Shown one piece after another: positions 34,582-40,298 of a stretch of DNA of 46,516 nt. The position numbers and the translations under genes are program-made. Source of the stretch: Verrucomicrobiota bacterium (GTDB lineage: Bacteria; Verrucomicrobiota; Verrucomicrobiia; Limisphaerales; JACPZS01); contig JACPZS010000122.1 of the NCBI GenBank assembly GCA_016195385.1, positions 1-46,516 of the forward strand, in the 5' to 3' direction. The stretch's first letter is position 1; each line of letters opens with the position of its first letter. The notes below the pieces were generated by a model. That model searched no databases, was not told the origin of the DNA, and worked only from the letters and a program-made list of their open reading frames with translations.

Positions 34582-35916
34582 TTATTTGATGTGATCTTGC
34601 AGTGAGAAAATCGGGATGACCATGCCGATGAAAATCGTCCCGATAAAACCGGCGATGAAAAACAGCATGAGCGGTTCGGCCAGCGCAACGGCGGTCTTGA
34701 GCTGGCGGTCAAGGTCGCCCTCGGTGACGTTCGCGATGCGGACAAGTTCGTGATCGAGTTTGCCGCTCTCTTCCGCGACGGAAATCATTTCCAACACGGA
34801 GCCGGAGAACAACGCGCGGCATTCACCCAGACTTGTGCCGAGTTGTTTGCCTTCTTTCACGCGCTCGATGGAGTTGGAGACGGCATCGACGAGGATTTGG
34901 TTGCCGATGGATCGGCGCGCGACGTTGAGGCCGTTGATGAGCGGCACGCCCGCGCCGAGCAACGTGCCGAGCATCCGGCAAAAACGCGACATGGCGAATT
35001 GCGCGACGAGTGGGCCAACCACCGGCGCGCGCAGAATCATGCCTTCCCATTTGCGCCGCCCGGCCTCCGAGAGAAACCATGTGCGCAGCATGTAGCCGCC
35101 GATGCCAAGCGCGAGCACGAGGAAGAGTCCGTAGTGGCGCAGCACATCGCTCGTCGAAACGATCATCTGCGTGAGCAGCGGCAGCTTCGCGCCGAACCCG
35201 GTGAAAATCGTCTGGAAACGCGGAATGAAAAACACGAGCAAGAACACCAGCACTCCGAGAGCGAGGATGAGCAGAATCACCGGATAGAGCAGCGCGGTCA
35301 TGACTTTCGAGCGCATTTCTTTTTCGCGCGCCTGGAAGTCGGCGATTTGCCCGAGCACCACATCGAGGAAACCGCCCGTTTCGCCGGCCTCGACCATCGC
35401 GACGTAGACGCGCGGGAACGTTTCCGGTGAGCGACTCATGGCTTCGGCGAGCGACAAACCGTCCACGACATGATCGTGAACTTGTTTCCATTTCGCGCCG
35501 ACGGCGGGCGTCGCCGCTTCTTTGCAAAGAATCACCAACGCACGACTGAGCGGCACGCCGGCCGCGAGCAGACTCGAAAGCAGGCGCGTGAAGTTCTCCA
35601 GAATCCTCGGCGTGATTTTGTTCCCGCCGCCAAACGAGAGATTCATCGAAGGAGCCGGAGCGCCATTCGCCTTGGTGGCTTTGGATTCCGGTTCGACTTC
35701 CTTCGCAACGGGCTTCAGAACCGGCTTCGGCGAAGACTTGGCCGCACCGCTCGCGCCATTGCGCTCGGCCAGGCTGATGGGGCGGAGACCGCGACCTTCC
35801 ATCTGGCGAAATGCATCCTGGCGTCCGCCCGCTTCAAGCTGGCCTTCAGCAACTGAGCCGTCGGTTTGCAGCGCTTTGTATTGGAACGTTGGCACGATGG
35901 TTTGTAGCGAAGTCAA
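34582..35916 (-). CDS. gspF: Type II secretion inner-membrane platform protein GspF
   Basis: A 444-residue polytopic membrane protein. The first 50 residues (YKALQTDGSVAEGQLEAGG, then AFRQMEGRGLRPISL) form the small cytoplasmic domain found in GspF. A Lys/Ala/Pro-rich linker leads to two copies of the T2SSF domain, the first beginning about residue 105 (FTRLLSSLLAAGVPLSRALV) and the second about 310 (MSRFCRMLGTLLGAGVPLIN), separated by membrane helices (VILLILALGVLVFLLVFFIP). It is the platform rotated or moved by the GspE ATPase to add pseudopilins. Its ATG overlaps the gspE fragment stop by 4 bases. Confidence 0.95.
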   Translation of the reverse strand: MTSLQTIVPTFQYKALQTDGSVAEGQLEAGGRQDAFRQMEGRGLRPISLAERNGASGAAKSSPKPVLKPVAKEVEPESKATKANGAPAPSMNLSFGGGNKITPRILENFTRLLSSLLAAGVPLSRALVILCKEAATPAVGAKWKQVHDHVVDGLSLAEAMSRSPETFPRVYVAMVEAGETGGFLDVVLGQIADFQAREKEMRSKVMTALLYPVILLILALGVLVFLLVFFIPRFQTIFTGFGAKLPLLTQMIVSTSDVLRHYGLFLVLALGIGGYMLRTWFLSEAGRRKWEGMILRAPVVGPLVAQFAMSRFCRMLGTLLGAGVPLINGLNVARRSIGNQILVDAVSNSIERVKEGKQLGTSLGECRALFSGSVLEMISVAEESGKLDHELVRIANVTEGDLDRQLKTAVALAEPLMLFFIAGFIGTIFIGMVIPIFSLQDHIK

Positions 35917-36986
35917 TCACGGCTGACCGCAAGGCTGGCCGGATCCGATTGCACGGCGACGCTGTCGAGTGATTCGTTCTTTGTGGAGCGCGCCACTTCC
36001 TTCGCCGTCGTCACGCTCAGAACTTCTTCCACGGTCGTCACGCCCTGGCGCACGAGCCGCCAACCGTCGTCGGCCAGCGTGCGCATTCCGCCGCGCCTGG
36101 CCGCGTCCCGCACCAGATCGCTCGAGGCATTTTTCAAAATCAACTGGCGAATTTCGTTGTCGCTGTCCATCCATTCGAAGATCGCCTGGCGGCCAAAGAA
36201 ACCGGTGTTGCGACATTCGCGGCAGCCGACCGAGCGATAAATCACGGTGTCGGCGGAAATGCCGAGTTGCCCCTTGAACGCCTGCGCCGTGGACGAAGCA
36301 TCGACTTGCTTGCAATGTTTACAGAGCACGCGCACAAGCCGCTGCGCGAGCACCGCTTCGAGCGACGAGGCAACGAGATACGGTTCGACGCCCATATCGA
36401 CGAGCCGCGTCACCGCGCCAGGCGCGTCGTTCGTGTGGAGTGTGGAGAAAACCAAATGGCCCGTGAGCGACGCTTGCACCGCGATCTGCGCAGTCTCGGC
36501 GTCACGGATTTCGCCGATGAGCACGACGTCCGGATCGTGCCGCAAAATTGAACGCAAGCCACGCGCGAACGTGAGGCCGGACTTTTCGTTGACCTGGATT
36601 TGATTGACGCCCTTGAGTTGGTACTCGACGGGGTCTTCGATGGTGATGATTTTGCGGAGCGCGTCGTTGATCGTGTTGAGCGCCGTGTAGAGAGTAGAAG
36701 TTTTGCCGCTGCCAGTCGGACCAGTGACGAGGATGATTCCATGCGGCATTTGAAGCACGCGCTCGAAACACTCGCGTTCGCGCGTGTCCATGCCCAGGTC
36801 GCGCAAGCCGCGCAACGTGGAATTCTGCCGCAGCAAACGCATGACGACCGCTTCGCCGTGCAGCATCGGGATGACCGAGACACGGATGTCCACCTCGGCT
36901 TCGTCAATGCGCTTGGTTGACGAAGCGGATGATCGAAGCGTCTTCCGCAGCGCTGTCGAGATCGGTATCGTCGATTTCATTTTCAT
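35913..36986 (-). CDS. gspE: GspE C-terminal fragment (ATPase core) of a disrupted gene
   Basis: Real GspE sequence starts at about base 36911 (RIDEAEVDIRVSVIPMLHGE); the preceding 25 codons read the other fragment out of frame. The ATPase core is intact: Walker A GPTGSGKTS, Asp box TIEDPVEYQL, Walker B DVVLIGEIRDAET, His box GHLVFSTLHTND, the four-cysteine zinc site (VLCKHCK and GCRECRNTGF) and the C-terminal GMRTLADDGWRLVRQG block. Missing are about 70 residues of the N2 domain that normally hold the ASDIHxEP and LPQDGR motifs. As it stands the T2SS operon would have no complete GspE; the fragment could work with the N1 fragment only if reassembly tolerates the loss. Confidence 0.85.
   Translation of the reverse strand: MKMKSTIPISTALRKTLRSSASSTKRIDEAEVDIRVSVIPMLHGEAVVMRLLRQNSTLRGLRDLGMDTRERECFERVLQMPHGIILVTGPTGSGKTSTLYTALNTINDALRKIITIEDPVEYQLKGVNQIQVNEKSGLTFARGLRSILRHDPDVVLIGEIRDAETAQIAVQASLTGHLVFSTLHTNDAPGAVTRLVDMGVEPYLVASSLEAVLAQRLVRVLCKHCKQVDASSTAQAFKGQLGISADTVIYRSVGCRECRNTGFFGRQAIFEWMDSDNEIRQLILKNASSDLVRDAARRGGMRTLADDGWRLVRQGVTTVEEVLSVTTAKEVARSTKNESLDSVAVQSDPASLAVSRD
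36898..36926. repeat. Perfect 10-bp inverted repeat at the gspE break point
   Basis: GCTTCGTCAA (36898-36907) and TTGACGAAGC (36917-36926) are exact reverse complements around a 9-base loop. The change of reading frame between the two gspE fragments lies inside this hairpin, and about 210 bases expected between the flanking conserved motifs are absent. This fits deletion by strand slippage at a hairpin, or a chimeric/misassembled junction. Confidence 0.85.
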
Positions 36987-37470
36987 TGACGACCTCGAAG
37001 GATTTTTCCTCGTCGAGCGTGCCGATGGTGTCCGCGCCGACGCCGAGGCGCTTCTTCATCTCACGCTGGATCGCCTCGCTGGGCGCGAGCACGGGCTTAA
37101 GCCGCAAGCCCGTCATGGTCTTGAGCGCGTCGAGTCCCTGCGTGGCGAAGAGCCGACTGGTGGCCACTTCGACGTGGCCGTTCACGCGGCGCAGCGGCAA
37201 CAACTCGTCTTTGAGCAGCATGCGCGCGGGGAAAAGGGAGAGAACTTGTTTATCCGGCTCGACGTCCTCCAGTGTCGTGAAGGCAACATCGTATTCCTTC
37301 GCCAGCCACCGGAGGACATGGTCTTCGGTTTGCACTGCGCCGTTCGCGCCACGAGCCTGCTGCTGGCTCAGCGTGCGTGCGTCATCGTCGGACAATTGCC
37401 GGGCGGCAACCATCCGGTCGAGCAACGCTTTCAACGCAGAGTCAGTGGATTCAGTCAGGCTCATAGGCAA
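36904..37470 (-). CDS. gspE: GspE N-terminal fragment (N1 domain) of a disrupted gene
   Basis: A 188-residue fragment with the GspE/PilB N1 domain (LRWLAKEYDVAFTTLEDVEP, then LFPARMLLKDELLPLRRVNG and QGLDALKTMTGLRLKPVLAP), which binds GspL/PilM. It ends in the acidic linker and the start of N2 (EDASIIRFVNQ), where an intact gene would continue with a helix and ASDIHxEP. Instead it stops after two more codons (AH-stop) within a 29-base hairpin. The MPMSLTES start at 37470 lies 28 bases after the Gly-rich gene; MSLTES at 37464 is an alternative. Confidence 0.8.
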   Translation of the reverse strand: MPMSLTESTDSALKALLDRMVAARQLSDDDARTLSQQQARGANGAVQTEDHVLRWLAKEYDVAFTTLEDVEPDKQVLSLFPARMLLKDELLPLRRVNGHVEVATSRLFATQGLDALKTMTGLRLKPVLAPSEAIQREMKKRLGVGADTIGTLDEEKSFEVVNENEIDDTDLDSAAEDASIIRFVNQAH

Positions 37471-37498
37471 AGGCGCGAACTTGCAGACTTGTTGCGGA

Positions 37499-38080
37499 CT
37501 ACTTCAGAAGTCCCGCGAGCACGGCGGCGGCTTCTTGCTTGACCGAAAGAACCTTGCGCAATTCCTCCTGCGCTTTTTCGAGATTGGCTTCTTTCACTTT
37601 GCGAGCTTCGCGATACTTGGCGAGCTTCGTTTTGATCTCATCGCTGGAAGCCTTTGCTTCGATGGCTTTCTGAAGCGCTTCCGCTTCGGGCAATTGCTGA
37701 CCGCCGAAAGCAGCGCGTCCACCGCCACCACCGCCTTGGCCACCACCACCGGGTCCGCCAGGACCGCCGCCGCCGCGACCGAATCCGCCAAAGCCACCGC
37801 CGGTTTCACGGCGGGCCGTGCTAACTTTTTCAATCAGGCCCGAGATTACTTTCCACTCGGCTTCATCGCTGACGTCCAGTTGTTCCTTATAACGCTCCAT
37901 CTGGCGTTGGCGCATTTGCTCGGGATCAAAATTTCCCCGCCCTCGTCCTCCGCCCCCTCCGCCTCCGCCTTGACCCGCAGGCGGCGGGGTTTGCTGATTT
38001 TGTGCATTGACACTGCCGGCGTTCAAACCAAGAACGGCGGCGACGCTGGCAACCGCCAGCAGGTAGTTCATCTTTTTCAT
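37499..38080 (-). CDS. Gly-rich secreted protein, first gene of the T2SS operon
   Basis: A 193-residue protein with a clear signal peptide (MKKMNYLLAVASVAAVLGLN, cleavage after VNA near residue 26). The mature part alternates charged helices (PEQMRQRQMERYKEQLDVSD; EIKTKLAKYREARKVKEANL) with long Gly/Pro/Arg tracts. This resembles the small periplasmic helical proteins of PVC bacteria that are loosely related to Spy/CpxP, but I cannot assign a function. It starts the run of co-directional genes and could be a secreted substrate, a periplasmic chaperone or simply a neighbour. An upstream TTGACC exists, but no matching -10 box is convincing. Confidence 0.75.
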   Translation of the reverse strand: MKKMNYLLAVASVAAVLGLNAGSVNAQNQQTPPPAGQGGGGGGGGRGRGNFDPEQMRQRQMERYKEQLDVSDEAEWKVISGLIEKVSTARRETGGGFGGFGRGGGGPGGPGGGGQGGGGGGRAAFGGQQLPEAEALQKAIEAKASSDEIKTKLAKYREARKVKEANLEKAQEELRKVLSVKQEAAAVLAGLLK

Positions 38081-38397
38081 AATTTGTTTTTACCGATTCG
38101 AGTTTCGTTTGCGGTCAAATTCAGAGACGCACGCGCGGCGCTGAAAGTTTCTGAAAGAGTTCACGCAGTTATCATGCCAGCAAAGGAATTCGGGCGGTTC
38201 GTGTTGATGGACGCCAGCCGCGCGCAAGGATTGCACGAATCAAAACAAACAACTGCGCAGAACTTGCGCAGACGGCGATGTGACGTTTAGCCACGAAGAC
38301 ACCAAGGCACTAAACAAAAAGTAAAAGCTGGCAACCTGCCGGCGTCATCCTTCGGCCGCGCTCGCTTGGTGTCTTTGTGCCTTTGTGGCGGGTTCAA
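38081..38397. other. 317-base intergenic region with an inverted repeat
   Basis: Lies between the esterase stop (38398) and the start of the Gly-rich gene/T2SS operon (38080), so it should hold the operon promoter near its left end and the esterase terminator near its right end. Near 38141-38157 there is a short direct repeat of CTGAAAG. The right third is the inverted repeat described at 38290-38389. No gene is seen. Confidence 0.55.
38290..38389. repeat. Imperfect inverted-repeat element (copy B)
   Basis: The left arm GCCACGAAGACACCAAGGCA (38290-38309) and the reverse complement of the right arm (38365-38389), GCCACAAAGGCACAAAGACA continuing CCAAG, share the same CACAAAG/ACACCAAG words. 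About 55 bases separate the arms. It lies just downstream of the esterase gene, comparable to copy A, which also lies at a gene 3' end. Arms of the two copies resemble each other, so this is a dispersed family, not two unrelated hairpins. Confidence 0.55.
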
Positions 38398-40149
38398 TCA
38401 CAACCGCGGCGCAGGCGGAAGAATCGGTGGCTTGAACGAAAGTACGCCCTTGGCTTTGGTTTTGCGTTTGAAAACCTTGTCGCCGCAAGTCACGAAGAGT
38501 GTGTCGAGTTCCGCGCCGCCGAAGCAGAGGTTCGAGAGCCAGGCCGCTTGCGGCTTCGGGATGATCGAATTTACGCGGCCGGCTTGGTCGCAAACCTGGA
38601 GGCCCATTTTGGTCGTCACATAGAGCCGGCCCAGCGTGTCCACCGCGATGCCGTCCGCGCCGCTTTCAGTGTCGCCGTCGGCGAGATGCAAATGAAAATA
38701 GCGCTGCTTGTGCGCCAGCGAACCATCCGGCGTAATCTGGAACGAATACACGAACTGGCCTCGCGTGTCGGCGACGTAGAGCAGAGATTGATCCGGGCTG
38801 GTGACGAGGCCGTTGGGAAAGCTGATTCCGGTATCGACGACGCGCGTCGCGCCTTCGTTGTCGATGAACCATATTTTTTTATTTCCCGGATCACTGAAGT
38901 AACCGCCATTTTGGTAGCGACCGCAAATGTCATTCGACTCGACATCGTCCACGACATCTTCGGCGTCGCCGGATTCGGTGTAGCGCGTCAACTTCTTCTT
39001 ACCGTTCGCGCAGGCGTACAAATAGCCATCGTCTCCAAATTTCAATCCATTGGCGCCGCTGGTGTTCTCGGCAAACACCGAGACTATGCCGTCGAGCGCG
39101 ACTTTGTGGATGCGATTGTTCGGAATATCGGTGAAGAACACTTCGCCTTTGGCATTCGCGGTCGGACCTTCGGTGAACTTGTGTCCCTCGCTGACAAGCT
39201 GCCAGTTTTCGCCGGGGATCAAAATCTCCATCACGGGTTGCTTCGAACCAACCCCGGTCTTGATTGGCGTGGGAAAATCTTTCCAGAGCCAGCGCATGGC
39301 ATCGGGAAAAATCGCGCCGCCGTGCTTGCCGTTGTGCCCGCCGTCGCCCCAAATATGATTCACTTCGTAGCCGGCGAACTCCAGCGCCGAAAGCATGTCC
39401 TGATTCGCGACCCACCAATTGCCGCCGTAGCCGTTGTTGTCGTTCGAGCCGTCCTGCAGAAAAATCCGCAGCGGCTTGGGTTCGGTCTTGCGGACCAGGG
39501 TTGGATAATCGTTGCCGTGACGCAGGCCGACGTACGTGCCGATGGTGCTGAAGACGCGGCGAAATTCATTCGGCCGCTCCCACGCCGCGGTGAACGCGGC
39601 AATCGCGCCCGAACTTGCGCCGGCAATCGCGCGGCCGTTGCCATCCTTGGTCAGATTGAAATTCTTGCCGACTTCAGGAAGAATTTCCTCAAGCAAGAAG
39701 CGCGCATACTGATCGCCGAGGCCGTCGTACTCGAAGCTGCGGTTGAATCGCGGCAGGACATTGGTCGAAGGCGCAGGGACGACACCGGGGTTGATGAAAA
39801 TTCCGATCGTCACGGGCATTTCTTTGGCGTGGATCAAGTTATCGAAAACCGTAGGCACTCGATACGAGCCGTTGGTGCTGACGTACCCACCACCGTCTTG
39901 AAACACCATCACACAGGCCGGTTTGTTTGCATCGTACTCTGCTGGGACGTAGATCCAATAATCACGCTCCGTGCCGGGAAAAATTTTACTGACCCATTTG
40001 GTTTTGGTCACAGTGCCGCGCGGTACGCCTTCTTTCGGCAGCGAATCCGGGCCAAGTTGATAATCGTCGGCAGCCCGACAGACGAACATCGTGGCAAAGA
40101 ACAGCGAAGTGAGCACGAGCGAGAAATTCGGCAAACGGGTTCGAGTCAT
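38398..40149 (-). CDS. Secreted esterase fused to SMP-30/gluconolactonase-like propeller
   Basis: A 583-residue exported protein. After a signal peptide (FSLVLTSLFFATMFVCRA), residues about 45-290 form an enterochelin-esterase-like alpha/beta hydrolase: RDYWIYVPAEYDANKPACVM, VFQDGGGY, the nucleophile elbow GASSGA and a late His in IWGDGGHNGKHGG. Residues about 310-580 form an SMP-30/gluconolaconase/LRE-like beta propeller (FTEGPTANAKGEVFFTDIPN, ANGLKFGDDGYLYAC, SFPNGLVTSPDQSLLYVADT). Such fusions are typical of Planctomycetes and Verrucomicrobia and probably act on acylated or lactone forms of plant or algal sugars; the substrate is not known. It is transcribed away from the NRPS-like gene. 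Confidence 0.87.
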   Translation of the reverse strand: MTRTRLPNFSLVLTSLFFATMFVCRAADDYQLGPDSLPKEGVPRGTVTKTKWVSKIFPGTERDYWIYVPAEYDANKPACVMVFQDGGGYVSTNGSYRVPTVFDNLIHAKEMPVTIGIFINPGVVPAPSTNVLPRFNRSFEYDGLGDQYARFLLEEILPEVGKNFNLTKDGNGRAIAGASSGAIAAFTAAWERPNEFRRVFSTIGTYVGLRHGNDYPTLVRKTEPKPLRIFLQDGSNDNNGYGGNWWVANQDMLSALEFAGYEVNHIWGDGGHNGKHGGAIFPDAMRWLWKDFPTPIKTGVGSKQPVMEILIPGENWQLVSEGHKFTEGPTANAKGEVFFTDIPNNRIHKVALDGIVSVFAENTSGANGLKFGDDGYLYACANGKKKLTRYTESGDAEDVVDDVESNDICGRYQNGGYFSDPGNKKIWFIDNEGATRVVDTGISFPNGLVTSPDQSLLYVADTRGQFVYSFQITPDGSLAHKQRYFHLHLADGDTESGADGIAVDTLGRLYVTTKMGLQVCDQAGRVNSIIPKPQAAWLSNLCFGGAELDTLFVTCGDKVFKRKTKAKGVLSFKPPILPPAPRL

Positions 40150-40238
40150 CGGCGGATTCTGTAAATTTTCCCCGCGCTGTCAAAACTCTTCCCGGCTCTT
40201 CAGATCAGTCGAGCTGCGTCCGACAACGATGATGACGC

Positions 40239-40266
40239 TTGAACCAAAGGCCGCTTGCTCTATTTT
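40239..40266 (+). promoter_or_regulatory. Possible promoter of the NRPS-like gene
   Basis: TTGAAC (40239-40244) and TATTTT (40261-40266) are 16 bases apart, 32 bases before the ATG at 40299. It is the only reasonable -35/-10 pair I could see in the 149-base divergent gap. The match is moderate. Confidence 0.3.
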
Positions 40267-40298
40267 TGGCCCGGCTTGGTTGAGCCGAAAGTTATTTA

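Noticed and set aside
38377..40164. 595-codon plus-strand frame opposite the esterase gene
   Set aside because: Antisense shadow; the minus strand has a signal peptide, catalytic elbow and propeller repeats.
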